Shown here one piece after another: positions 37,036 through 47,938 of a stretch of 64,000 nucleotides of DNA (within the stretch, counting starts at the first letter, position 1; each line of letters opens with the position of its first letter). The translations under genes and the position numbers were made by a program. The notes under the pieces were generated by a model. The model had not been told where the DNA came from, did no database searches, and saw only the letters and a program-made list of their open reading frames with translations. Where the stretch lies: positions 639,536-703,535 of the forward strand of contig NMRA01000155.1 in the NCBI GenBank assembly GCA_002633005.1. The letters run 5' to 3'. This DNA is from Phoronis australis (lineage: Eukaryota > Phoronida > Phoronidae).

Positions 37036-37554
37036 CGGATATGTCAAATAATGCGACAAAATTCACCATTTTAGTTCCATAAATGAAGACTTCTTCCAGC
37101 ACATGCTTCGCGAGTGTTTTGGGTCTACGCAATGTAACTAAGTTCTTCAAACCAGACGCGTGACTGTGTGAACAAGTTGCACAATGCGAACACTGTGTCT
37201 GAACTGCTGAGTCACTGCTGACTGTTTCTTGTGTCATTGCTCAAGTCAAAAGCGTTTCTTAAACGTAAACTGAGAACTTGCGGTCATTGTGTACTGATAT
37301 GAGAGCTGAAAAGCCCCGGGGAGTAGATTTTCTACATTGGCCTTAAAACCAAAAACCATATGACACGTCAACACTCCTCAGGAGTGGTCAGGAGTTGTGC
37401 TTACAGCACGGAAGTGTCAACACCCAGACAACTGAGACGTGGTCGACTCGGGTTGAGGGTCAGGTGATGCGCTTGACCAGTAAAAAGGATAGGAATATTG
37501 TGACACGTGACTTCTGGGTGCAAACAAGAGTTAAATAAAGCCTCTCGTAATAGG

Positions 37555-37640
37555 CAATTGCCTCCTCGTCAAACGGTATGGACGCTCGGATCTTCAGTCT
37601 CACGCAGGCGGCCCGGGTTCGACTTTGTCTTTGTCCACAA
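37555..37640 (+). mobile_element. Possible tRNA-derived SINE head
   Basis: GTCAAACGGTATGGACGC (A-box-like) is followed 35 bp later by GGCCCGGGTTCGACTTTGTC (B-box-like GGTTCGACT). The spacing suits a tRNA-derived Pol III promoter. Confidence 0.35.
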
Positions 37641-37834
37641 TCCAGCCCGTTGCAGATGTTGAGAATCAAAGTGACTACCCCTTTGTTCACAAAACACTTC
37701 TTCCTCTCAAATACAACAAACGATCGCAGTATCGATCCTTATTTGTTAGCGCATGTTAGTATAAAACTGAGGTGTACATAACTGCGAAAAATAACGATAA
37801 AACAAAGTGCTGCTTAGTGCCAAGATACAACAGG

Positions 37835-38489
37835 TTTTATTGATTACTGTATAAGATTGATGTTCAGGATGGGACATGTGAATATTTCTATTGTTTCTGA
37901 CGAATTGTGGGAGTCTATTCCAAAGTAAAATGGTAGATGGAAAGAAAGACTTAGTGTAGTATGCAGTGCGGATGTATGATCTTTCAAAGGTATGAGTGTG
38001 GGAGTTACATGATTTGGAGGTATATAGGAGTGGAAGGTATGAGTGAGGAATAGCAACCAGGTTATGGAGGGTCTTGTACAGAAGGAATAGTTTGTTTTGA
38101 GCTCGTCTTTCCTGGAGGGTGGGCCATTTGAGAGTTGTAAGCATGGATGAAACGGAGGAGTACCTTGACTGGTCATTTAAAACGAACCTGTCTGCTCTAA
38201 GCTGTATTTTTCTATTTTTTCAATATTTGTGCAAGTAGATGGATCCTAAACTGAGGAGGAGTATTCGAGTTTCGGTCTAACAAGTGAAGTGTAGGCAAGC
38301 TGGGCTTTCGTTTTTTGAGGAGCATATTTGAGATTTCGTTTAATGAAGCCAAGAATTTTGTTTGCCTTTGAGGTGATTGTGTCTATATGAGTGTTCCATG
38401 ATAAACTATTGGTGAGAGTGACCCCGAGGTATGGGGCATTTGACTTTGAATGAAGCGTTGTGTGTTTGGGGCACGTTTTCTGTGGATAC
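37835..38489 (-). pseudogene. Decayed non-LTR retrotransposon reverse transcriptase (C-terminal part)
   Basis: The minus-strand translation gives PYLGVTLTNSLSWNTHIDTI, NKILGFIKRNLKYAPQKTKA, AYTSLVRPKLEYSSSV, then RADRFVLND, TLKWPTLQERRAQNKL and FFPSTILLWNRLPQFV. These are the standard C-terminal landmarks of LINE (CR1/jockey-type) reverse transcriptases. A stop follows SSV (the usual Trp codon is TAG here), and a frame break precedes QLRADRF. It is 5'-truncated at 38489 by an LTR element. Confidence 0.85.
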
Positions 38490-38746
38490 TGTTGTGAATG
38501 TTGGTTTGTGTGGTCTCGTCTTTCGTGTTGTCTTGTGTGTTCGTGTTCGTCCGTGGGTTTCCGTCAGTGGCCGGATGTTGTAAGTTCTAGTTTTGTCACG
38601 TGACTGGGGAATCAAGAGCGCTCTGTTCGTGTGGCACTGCTGCACGCAGGACGTCTGCGTTTGTGGGTCTTCAACTCAAGCGTGTATTCAAGCTTTCATA
38701 TGAGTAAAGGTAAGCTGCACGAGAACCTGTGTATCGAGTCACAACA
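38490..38746 (+). mobile_element. LTR of a retrotransposon
   Basis: The sequence starts TGTTGTGA and ends TCACAACA, a perfect 8-bp terminal inverted repeat of TG...CA type. It is followed at once by TTTGGCGTAGTTGC, which offers a TGG-initiated primer-binding site. It is 257 bp long. It interrupts the LINE remnant. Internal sequence continues to an N at 39004, where the element appears collapsed; no second LTR is seen. Confidence 0.65.
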
Positions 38747-39558
38747 TTTGGCGTAGTTGCTACGTGCAGTTTCTACCTTTACACCGAGTGGCGCGTAGTT
38801 CGAAATAACTTTCGTGGATTTGTTTTTCCTTGTCGCTCGGTACCACCCGTGTGGTAGCGGGTAGGTCACGGAACACGGGTGTTCAGCTGTTTCGTTTATT
38901 TATTTTATTATATTCTTCATTTTTCATTTTTGTCTAGTAAATATAATTACCATTAGTATCATTTTTTTGGTATTGTTATTTACTATTTAAGTCTTTTCAG
39001 ACCNGGCGGGAACACTTTTCGCTTCCCTAGTCAAATTCACACAGGGATACAAAAAATATTGTTGTCCCCAAGCCTTGGAACTGGTTAGGAACACAAACAT
39101 TTTTGCCATTCTAGTTGTTCTGATTTTGGTGATGTAAGGATATTATGCAGTAATTGTTTACAGTATGATGACATTGACCTACACACATGATTTTGGTGTC
39201 GTTCGAGTCCACCTTTCGTTCTCATTCCAAAAATATGTGAATCTGTCCCCTACCACGTTTCCTCACTATTGTATTGTCAGATTACTGTCCGTGCTATTTC
39301 CCGGTTTACACCGCCGTGTTCTCTCAAGAGTACAGTGACACCTGCTGATAATGAATGAAACAGCATCATGGATTTTTAATGGTGTTTGCCCGCAAGATTC
39401 CCCCTAAAGGTTTCCTGAGGTATCATGGAACAAGCTGTAACATTTCACCTCTTCCAAAAGTGTTTAGAATTGTGATCATTTCTCCCATTATCCATGAAAT
39501 TGTCTGACGTGGTACCCTTTTTACGAAGTTGAACCTGAAAAACAACCCTTTTTTGCCA
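38747..39558. other. Truncated LTR-element interior, assembly N and spacer
   Basis: Non-coding interior sequence runs to the single N at 39004. After the join the sequence changes character and carries no recognisable gene. Confidence 0.4.
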
Positions 39559-40735
39559 CAGGCATCCTCAGCTTCTGATCGTCCCCAATACACTGCATGT
39601 TCATACTACAAGGTATGACACTCGGGACAAGGAATTCCACGGGTGCTTCACTTCAGCGTCCATATCAAACACAAAATTCAATAAATTTACACAAAACAGT
39701 GGTTCAGCAAAGCATGAGCAATTGTTCTTTCTTCTGATAGCATTTACATAATCCTGCTCCAGCGAGTTCGCATCAAATTCGCGGTCAAACAACTAAATTC
39801 TTCCCAAAAAGCCGCTACGTACTGTCAATGTGCCTGTACGGTATTATCCAATGAGCTACAGGTGGATGGCAATTGCCGGTGTATCACAGAAGGTTACAAA
39901 TAAGTGTTATTGATCAGGGCTTGGATTTTTCCGCGGAAACGCGGATTTCCGCTTTTTTCAAATGTGCTTTCCGCTTTTTTTATGATATTTCCGCGTAAAA
40001 AAATCGGATTTGATATAAAATTTCCGCGGCAAATTCCTTTCTTACCGCGGCGTTGCAGACGACGTTCACCTCGAAAAGCGGAAGTTGCTCTTTATGTTTC
40101 GGAGGAACGTAAATTGTCAACATTGCCGGGGCATCTGTGACATCGTGGTGGGATTTTCAATGGCGTCTCGTGTTTTTGTTAAGCGCGGCGACAAATACTA
40201 CCGCTCTGCAGCCAAAAATGTGTGGGTTGGGAGTGGATGCGCGAGCTAAAAGGACGCAGACGCATGCTACTGATGGTGGTAACGTTTTTTTTTTTTTAGT
40301 CCTCCCGATTTTTGTTGGGGAAGGTTCACATTGATCATTTCAAGGCTGGTTATCGGGCATGATTTGGGCCGTAAAAAAGTTTCAAAGTTTCCGCGTTTTT
40401 TGTCATTGGTCATTCCAAGCCCTGTATTGATGTCGTGACCTTCCGTGACAAATCGGTAATTTCCGTTTGGCACATTGACAGTACGCAGCGGCTTTTTGGG
40501 AAGATTTTTGTGCTTTGACCGCGAATTTGTTGCGAAATCACTAGAGCAGGACACTGTAAATGCTATCAGAAGAAAACAATTGCTCATAGTTTGTTGAACC
40601 CCTATTTTGTGTAAATTTATGAAGTGTAAATTTATTAAGTTATGCGTTTGTTATGGATGGCTAGTCTTGAGTGTCATACCTTGTAATATATATAGTGTAT
40701 TGGATTGAAGACGATCAGAAGCTGAGGACGCCTGT
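39559..40735. repeat. Large inverted repeat (arms ~220 bp, spacer ~730 bp)
   Basis: The left arm 39559-39786 is the inverse of the right arm 40517-40735. Both contain GACGATCAGAAGCTGAGGA and GAGTGTCATACCTTGTA when read in the arm direction. Both code the same peptide block: left (minus) DREFDANSLEQDYVNAIRRK; right (plus) DREFVAKSLEQDTVNAIRRK. The spacer has repeated TTTCCGCG words near 39.93-40.03 kb and a short ORF starting MASRVFVKRGDKYY at 40159. I do not recognise the source protein. It is probably a fold-back of transposon or gene fragments. Confidence 0.7.
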
Positions 40736-41054
40736 GTTTTCTGCACGTTTTTGTTAGCGGATGCGTACCAGGGTCACCATAGGAATTGAGCCATTGGCAC
40801 CATAGCTCAGGTCCGGGGTCAACTGGTCTTGGTGAGTTTGAACTTCTTGAAGAGCGCAACTCTGCAGAATATGGATGTTAGTTCAATTTTGTTTTGGGGC
40901 TGATATGCGGTCCCAAAATTTGAGCATTGAGAGCCTTGACCTACATTTCTAGTCCTTTATTCATTGGTGTGGCACACATTCTTCAAACAGTGGTAAACGT
41001 GCTATTTTATCAGTTAAAAGAGCCCTGTTTTATGTCTCTTTTCTTTATTTCCAG

Positions 41055-43290
41055 AGCATAAAGTAATCATCGTTGGTCTTGATAATGCTGGGAAAACAAC
41101 AATTTTGTATCAGTTGTAAGTATATGTTGTATGTTTGTGGTGGTTCAATGCTGTCTTAAGAGCCGGCAATCAGGTCTGGACAACATATTAACATGAGTTG
41201 TGGAAAAGTCTGACCCAACTTTGTTCTTCTTTGTGACGAGTCATTTTTCTGCGTGACGAGCAGTGACCCTTCATTCCATCTGTGACTAAATTCTGCTTGC
41301 ACTTGGCCGCCATGATAGAAAAATGGAAGATATTTTATCCAGTTTAGTTTTGGTGTGTGTTGAAGGTTATACTTTGTAACAACTTGATATTGTCTGAACT
41401 GAAGGTAGGTTTGTAGCAAGTGTTTTTGTTTGTTTAGCCTGATGAATGAAGTGGTGCATACGTCGCCCACCATTGGTAGCAATGTGGAGGAGGTAATCTG
41501 GCACAACATACACTTCTTGATGTGGGACATCGGAGGACAGGAAACTATTAGATCTGCATGGAGTACATACTATTCAAACGCCGAGGTAATATTACAGTAG
41601 ATCATCGCCGTCCCCTGCTAAATGCTGATGCATATTGCAGTGTGAAGTTTGCCAAAACACTGTAAAGCAGTCGTTGTTTTACGGCATCGGCTTACTACTA
41701 AAAGATTTGAATATTAATAACAAATCATATTATTTTATAACATGTTATTTTGTGTTCATTTTTTGTAGTACTGTATTAAATAATAGCGCTAAACATCAAA
41801 TTTTGCAATGAGATCATGTTTGGTAAGAGAATTGGCAAACTCAATTGTTGACCTAAAGTGTGACAAATTGACTGTAGAACAGTAAGTTTTAAATTTGTTA
41901 AAATACAAACAGTTGACCTTGACCTTCCTCTTGTAGTTTGTTATCTTAGTCATTGACAGCACTGACAGAGAGAGACTATCCGTTACCAAAGAAGAGCTTT
42001 ATAAGATGCTGGCGCATGAGGTGAGTGTCGATTCTATCCGGCTGTTATGTCACTCTACTGTGACAGTCTTTTGATGTCAGTCTGATGACCAGTTGACACT
42101 ATGTTGTACTGCTTTATGTATGTGAGTTTAGAATAACTCTTGCAACTGCCTCTCAAAGTCTTATCAGGAGTTTCAGTCTTCTTATCAAACACAGCCCGGT
42201 GATTGTTGGCTTTGCACATTGGAAGTGGACACAGAAACAAGATGCAGGCCTTTTTCTGTTCTGTTCTTGCCCATTTACTACTGTTGTGTTACAAAAATGT
42301 TGGCTCCAAATATACTTAAGCTTTCCTCTTTACATCTGCATTGTTATTCTAGTATTGAATTACTGTTAACCACTCCCTAAGTACATGTGCAACACTCCAT
42401 TAAAGGCGCCCTTAATAATTCCATCACTAATACTTGTAATTCCTCCATCAGGATCTCAAGAAGGCTGCAGTGCTTATATTTGCTAACAAGCAGGACATCA
42501 AGGGTTCAATGTCGTCTGCAGAAATCTCGCAGCAACTCAACCTAACAACTATCAAAGATCATGTCTGGCACATACAGGCGTGTTGTGCACTGACTGGTGA
42601 AGGGTAAGCACGCACTCGTCTTTGTTTTTGTATTTGATTCCTACTGACACAGCGTTAAAGAATGTCTAGCTTCGAGGGTCTGTATTGGGCTGATAGTGAT
42701 ATTGTTTTAAAGAATATTTAGTCTTGAGTACATTTAACAATGGTCTTTTTTAACAGTTTGTCGGTAAAATTTGTTAAGTTAACAATATCTTCTCTGCAGA
42801 TAATTGGCACGTACACAGTTCTTTTAACTTTCTGTTTTGCAAATTATCTGTAAAGATGATTGTTTCAGCAAAGGTTTTTCTAGTTTTTCGTGATTTAATT
42901 CATTAAACTATATCACTTTACAAACCAGCTAATTATGCATGGATATATCTCTTTACAACCGGTAAGATATGCTTTGCTTTGTATCACTTTGCAACCAGCT
43001 GGATATGTATGGCTTTATCAAAGTGCACATCCCTTCAACTGAATTGCCTTGCATAACACTTCATATGTCAGAGTTAGATGCAATTTTCCGCTAGTTAACG
43101 CATAGGGCTCCCAGTTGCTTCATCAGTTTTTGTGATTTCCAATTTATCGGTTCTTCGCTTATACTCTCACAGCGCTGTAATTAAAGTATGGTGATTTTTC
43201 TATGTTCCCTGTGTTTAAATTCAATGTCTGTGTGTTTGCAGGCTATATCAAGGGTTAGAATGGATTACAAGTCACTTAAAGAGAAGGTGA
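41055..43290 (+). CDS. ARL5: ARL5 small GTPase, all but exon 1
   Basis: Five exons, 41055-41115, 41438-41585, 41937-42020, 42452-42603 and 43242-43290 (TGA), join in phase. They give the last 164 residues of a protein that is normally 179 long. G motifs are present: G1 [10 protein letters not shown]3 WDIGGQE, G4 NKQD and G5-like CCALTG. The stretches [17 protein letters not shown] and [13 protein letters not shown] are close to vertebrate ARL5A/B. ARL5 acts at the trans-Golgi, recruiting the GARP tether for endosome-to-Golgi traffic. The missing first exon should hold about 46 bp coding MGxLFxxxWxLFxxQ with the myristoylated Gly2. I did not find it upstream, so it may be lost at the N at 39004 or lie further left. 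The A versus B paralogue cannot be assigned. Confidence 0.93.
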
Positions 43291-45900
43291 TGTTACTACA
43301 GGATTAAGACTACCTCTTTCATCCACTGCTGTGGGACATGATGCGTTTGCCTTCGTTGGTGGTACAGTGACGATCTACCATGTGTGCACCAATGATAATT
43401 ACACATCTCATACTTCATGGTGGTTGGTTTTTGTTGACTATCTGCAGTGTGCCATTTGTTCATGAGTTTGGTTGTTGGTTGAGTGTCAGCTATGCTCATG
43501 TGCTCTGGAAAAGTCTCGAGCTCGCTGTACAGACTCTGTTGAACCTGACGTAAACAAGCCAGGAAGTTTACTAGTGTTAATGAGGCCTATTTATGGCCTG
43601 ATGTGATTTGTGACTTACCTAATTGAAATTATTTTTTCTCGTGATATTGAGACGTTTCTGTGAAGACATGGCTGGGTTTTCAAGTAGAAACTTCTCAACT
43701 CGCTGTGCAATCAGTTCACTAGTATTGAAGCCTGGCTGAAGGTGGCACTGAGTAATGTCTCCCATGAAGATTCATTTTATTGGTTTACAATGAAGAAGAC
43801 GGGTGGACTTTCAACCCTTCTCAGATGACTGCAGTCTCCCTGTACTGGGCAACTTCCTTCAGCTCTAGCATTTCATGTCTGTGTCCCTATTGTGTTACGA
43901 GTCTCTGCGGGGCATATTGAAATGTGCTATTTCTACAATTTAAAAATGACTGACATTTTGCACCTGTAGGTATTTCCAAAGTGTCACTTGTTGCGATAGT
44001 AAATCCATACTTCTCCCTACTAAAATGCCATTTGAAAGGTATTTCTTTGGGTGAAGGATTTTCAGCCCATGTTTTAACTGAGCATAGTAGTAAATGAATT
44101 GTGTTTTTGTGAAATTTATTGTAATTGCCAGTCGAACATTTGGTTAAATACTGTATATTTCATAATTTTATTGTATTATGTCATGGAAAGAGTTTTATAA
44201 TTATATAACTTGATGACGTTTGGCATTGTTTACTTCCACTAGTTTTCCTGACGTTTTGTTGACTGTTTGTATTCAAGTCCTGTCAAGGTAACCAACCAAT
44301 CACGGCACTGTTACACACTGTCTGTCAGAGTACAGATTCAATGACAGAGTAGGAAATTCTATAGGAAAGTTACGCAGTCCAAGTGGAACAGAGCAGGGTT
44401 CACAACTCACAAGGAACTACTCTCACTGACCTTGCATGTCAATTTCAAAAGGTCTAGAGTGTGTAACCGACACCCATAGTTGACAAGTCGCCCCTTCCTA
44501 GTCCAAAATGTAACTCTCCCACACCTGTATAATATTACACACAGTCCCTTACACCCATATTGTGCCACACACAGTCCCTCCCACACCCCCTATAACTCAC
44601 GTATCAGTGCTACACCCAGCCCCTGCTACACCCTTAACGTGCTGTATCCAGCCCCTCCCTCTCCACTAACGTGCTACATCCAGCCCTTCCCACGCCCCTA
44701 ACATGCTACACTCACTCCCTTCCACACCTCTAACTTGCTACACCCAGTCCCTCCCACTTCCGTAGCGTACTATTGTTGTGCTGGGGACCTTTAGCTTCAG
44801 ACCTCGTTACAGAAGTACATGTAGTACCCTTGTTGCAGTCAATCCGTGAGAACTGTTTGTAAACGTATGCTTAAATTGTAGGAGCACTATGTTGGAAATT
44901 AATATTTATATCAGAACCGATGCGCCTCCGTCGTGATCGTCTGTAAGAGCAAAAAAATGTTGAGTCAGTTGGTAATGGCAATCCTTTTACTGGAGGTGGG
45001 GGAGGGCGTCTGTGTCAAAATGTAATAAGTCAGCAGCCGAGCAGTCACGGATCATGTGAATAATCATGTGGTTGATTGGTCAACTGTAGCCCTGATTGAC
45101 AGGGACGTACATGTAGTGGTGGATAATACAAGAGGAAAGTGGGAAATCTCTCTGGATCAAGCTATTGTTTAACCCTATAGGCCCTTTCATACTAACTTAA
45201 CTCCGGTATGAGCTGAGCGTCGACGTAAACTGCGAATTTATTGAATGGTTCATATCATCGTCGGTAGTTAACGGCATCCAAGTAAACGGTAGGTGACGCT
45301 GTGGTCATCGAAGTAATCGCTTGGTTGTGTTGACTAGATGCATCCGGTGCACGCTAACATTTTTTAATGTGACAGTTTGAGAACATTTTTGTGTGCTAAT
45401 TGACGTAAAACTTATCTCTAATTTGATTGGTGATTATTCGAGCAAAATATAAGCACCTATTAGCGATGACACTTGCCTTTGTTGACGATAGCAGTGACTC
45501 TGGCGATAACTTCGATGAGACCGAACGGAAGTCGACCGTTCATACCGCACTGCAGCGTCAACACTACACTGCTAAATTATGTGTTTACTGCAAAGTTAAC
45601 TGGCGCTGGTAACTTCGATTCAGGGCCGAAGTTAACCGTTCATACTAACCGCAACTACCCAAATCATTGACGCGTCGACGGTAGTAGGAAAGGGGTGATC
45701 CGATCTCCGTCCCAGTTCAGTATACTCGGGCAACGCATTGTTTTCCACGCCACCCGGTGGCCACAGACTAAATGTATGACGTAAAATTTAGCCAAATCCA
45801 TAATTATTTTGTGTCATTAGCTCGAAATAATTTGATTTCTCTTTCAATTTTGCCAATTTTCACATTTCCCGCCATGTGACATCATGGGTTGAACACAAGA
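43291..45900. other. ARL5 3' UTR and intergenic spacer
   Basis: No gene is recognised. There is a degenerate tandem repeat at 44512-44770. A GC-skewed stretch at 45.18-45.70 kb begins GGCCCTTTCATACTAACTTA and later contains ACCGTTCATACTAACCGC, so it may be a palindromic MITE. Confidence 0.45.
44512..44770. repeat. Degenerate ~35-bp C-rich tandem repeat
   Basis: Seven or eight imperfect units of the form CCCTAACGTGCTACACCCAG followed by CCCCTCCCACAC. It lies about 1.2 kb beyond the ARL5 stop. Confidence 0.7.
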
Positions 45901-45970
45901 GATCAGCGACTAGCATTGAACAACGGCGGAGAGTAGGGAATTTGAAAGCGACAACAATTATGAGCAAGAA

Positions 45971-46177
45971 ATGAACAAATACTACGAAGAAACGTACGAG
46001 AATGGTGGCCAGGATGACGAAATGGGGTTGAACGAAATCGAGAACGAGTTTGATATGTTTTCAGCTGCGTACTTTTCTACTTTGAGGCCTTACGAACTCC
46101 TGGATCCTCCCGCGAGAGAAGCGGCCTCGGTCACGGCCAGTCAACCCGGCAGTCATCCAACAGACGATCCTAAATAA
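45971..46177 (+). CDS. 68-codon ORF of unknown function
   Basis: The ATG at 45971 has stops upstream in frame, so this is the first possible start. The product is acidic at first (MNKYYEETYENGGQDDEMGL, then NEIENEFDMF) and then carries a short hydrophobic/aromatic stretch (AAYFSTLRPYELLDPPARE). Its codon mix looks more protein-like than chance ORFs nearby. I do not recognise it. It ends 35 bp before the THAP remnant, which reads in the opposite direction; the two could be halves of one transposon, or the ORF may be spurious. Confidence 0.3.
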   Translation: MNKYYEETYENGGQDDEMGLNEIENEFDMFSAAYFSTLRPYELLDPPAREAASVTASQPGSHPTDDPK

Positions 46178-46211
46178 AGAGTCGATGTTTCTGAATAGTA
46201 AATATTGTCAT

Positions 46212-46453
46212 TTATTGAATCAGGCCTTCATCGTAACATCTCTTCTGATTGAAGTCGAAACACGACTCCTCAAAGCGGGCAGAACACAGAGTGGCTCCGG
46301 ACATGAGAATCGCTTGGTCCACGCTGAGGTCCCACACTCTCGTTCGGCGCACGAAGCGATGCCACTACTGCGCAACTTTGGCGTCCTTCGGAACACCGAG
46401 ACGTTCTCCGTCTGACTTCTGTTGCTGCAGCCTCCGCAAACACATCTTTTCAT
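46212..46453 (-). pseudogene. Broken THAP-domain coding fragment
   Basis: Block 1 (46453-46370) reads MKRCVCGGCSNRSQTENVSV, then FRRTPKLR. Block 2 (46364-46212) is in another frame: WHRFVRRTRVWDLSVDQAIL, then MSGATLCSARFEESCFDFNQ, ending at TAA. Together they cover a THAP zinc-binding DNA-binding domain (CxxxxC, W, LCSxHF, FD). The blocks are separated by 5 nt that shift the frame and include a TAG. The zinc-ligand His of CSxHF is Arg here, a second lesion. THAP domains occur in host regulators and in P-element-type and related DNA transposases; a transposon origin is plausible. Confidence 0.75.
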
Positions 46454-47349
46454 CCCTCTACGAACCTACACATTTAGTTGCTGATCCGAACAGTGTGCCG
46501 AACGACTTGGCAGGTTCAACCCATGACGTTGTACATAATTATTATTTCTTTCAATTTTTACGTGTTTCTTTATGAGCTGTGCACTAAAGAAACTGAAATC
46601 AAGTAAGATATAATAATAAAATTTATCTTGAGGTACTAGAGTCATGTTGCGTATACTTTAATGTTACTGGTCCTAGACAATGTTTTACTTCTGTTTTCAG
46701 TCAATCACAGGTCGTTTATCTTTAGTTTCCGCCGGTAGCCTAGCCAGCCCTGAAATGTGTTCTAATATTGATGTTGCAATTTACATGTAACGCATTTCAC
46801 GTTATTGTTACTATTTTGGGTAAACGTTTCTTTAATTGTTGCACATCGTTTGAGGAAATCGCCGGAACTGTCATTTACCAACCCGAGAGGATACCACAGA
46901 TATCACAGAAAATTCCTAAGCCGGCGAGATAATACGTCGCAGAGCAAAGTACCCACACGAGTTAGCAGCAACCTTTCCCTCTTATGAGAGGGCCTTCCCT
47001 GCAAAAATGTAGGCAGTTTACCCTTTTCCTTTGATGAATCTTAATTCACACAGACTGAAGGTAGATGAAGTTGGTTGTTCAGTCGCGCTTAGGATGATCT
47101 AAGTGACTACTCATTGTTCCAACCGAGAAACATAACTGCACATCACGTACTATTTCAGATAAAAATGAGACAAAAAGTAGAAAGTGTTATGAACTTTGTG
47201 AATGAAAAGTTGTGGCCAAGTGAAAAATACGGGGAAACGTATGAACGCTTGAAAGTTTGTAAATAGGAAATAACACAGTCGATGTCTTGTTCGATCATGT
47301 ATGCCAAATATTTCAGTGACTATTGCAAGAGTTGCTGTTGGAAAATTGC

Positions 47350-47640
47350 ACAGAAAAGGTGTCTGTCTGTCTCTGTGAAGGTACCTGTCTCTTTGAAGGT
47401 GTCTGTCTCTCTATAGTGTCTGTCTCTCTAAAGGTGTCTATCTCTCTTTGAAGGTGTCTGTCTCTCAGAAGGTGTCCGTCTCTCTGAAGGTGTCTGTCTC
47501 TCTTTGAAGGTGTCTGTCTCTCTGACGGTGTCTGTCTCTCTGAAGGTGTCTGTCTCTCGGAAGGTGTCTGTCTCTCTGAAAGTGTTTGTCTCTTTGAAGG
47601 TGTCTGTCTCTTTGAAGGTGACTGTCTCTTTGAAGGTTTC
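47350..47640 (-). repeat. 18-bp minisatellite
   Basis: About 16 copies of CTCTGAAGGTGTCTGTCT with small indels. Where the period stays at 18 bp the minus strand reads as a hexapeptide repeat (RQTPSE/RQTPSK). Indels break this frame, so it is treated as non-coding. Confidence 0.9.
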
Positions 47641-47747
47641 CTACAAACCAATTAGCGACATCGTATGATGCCGGGAGCAGTTGTAGCGTGGGTATAGGCA
47701 AATGGAACATATTCCTATGGGAAAAGCGTTGTAAAGTATTGTAACTC

Positions 47748-47938
47748 ACACTGGCGGATTTAGGGAGGGGGCCCAAGGCCCCCTAAAACTCCCAGATTCC
47801 ATTAGGCAGTTCGGGGTGTCGAATTGCCGACTAACAAATGAGCGCACCCAGGGGGGGGGGGGCGAATGCACAATCATAGGCTTAGAACAAACCCCGTTTT
47901 TTAGCAANCCCAACTCAATATTCCTGGATCCGCCCCTG
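47748..47938. mobile_element. hAT-like MITE, 191 bp
   Basis: The left end CACTGGCGGATTTAGGGAGG and right end CCTGGATCCGCCCCTG are inverted terminal repeats. The interior (TTAGGCAGTTCGGGG) matches the element at 57000-57151 (TTTGGCAGTTCGAGG), so these two are one subfamily. It contains a poly-G tract and an N at 47908. Confidence 0.65.

Noticed and set aside
46185-46575. Plus-strand ORFs over the THAP fragment
   Set aside because: They are antisense to a clear, though broken, THAP coding block.
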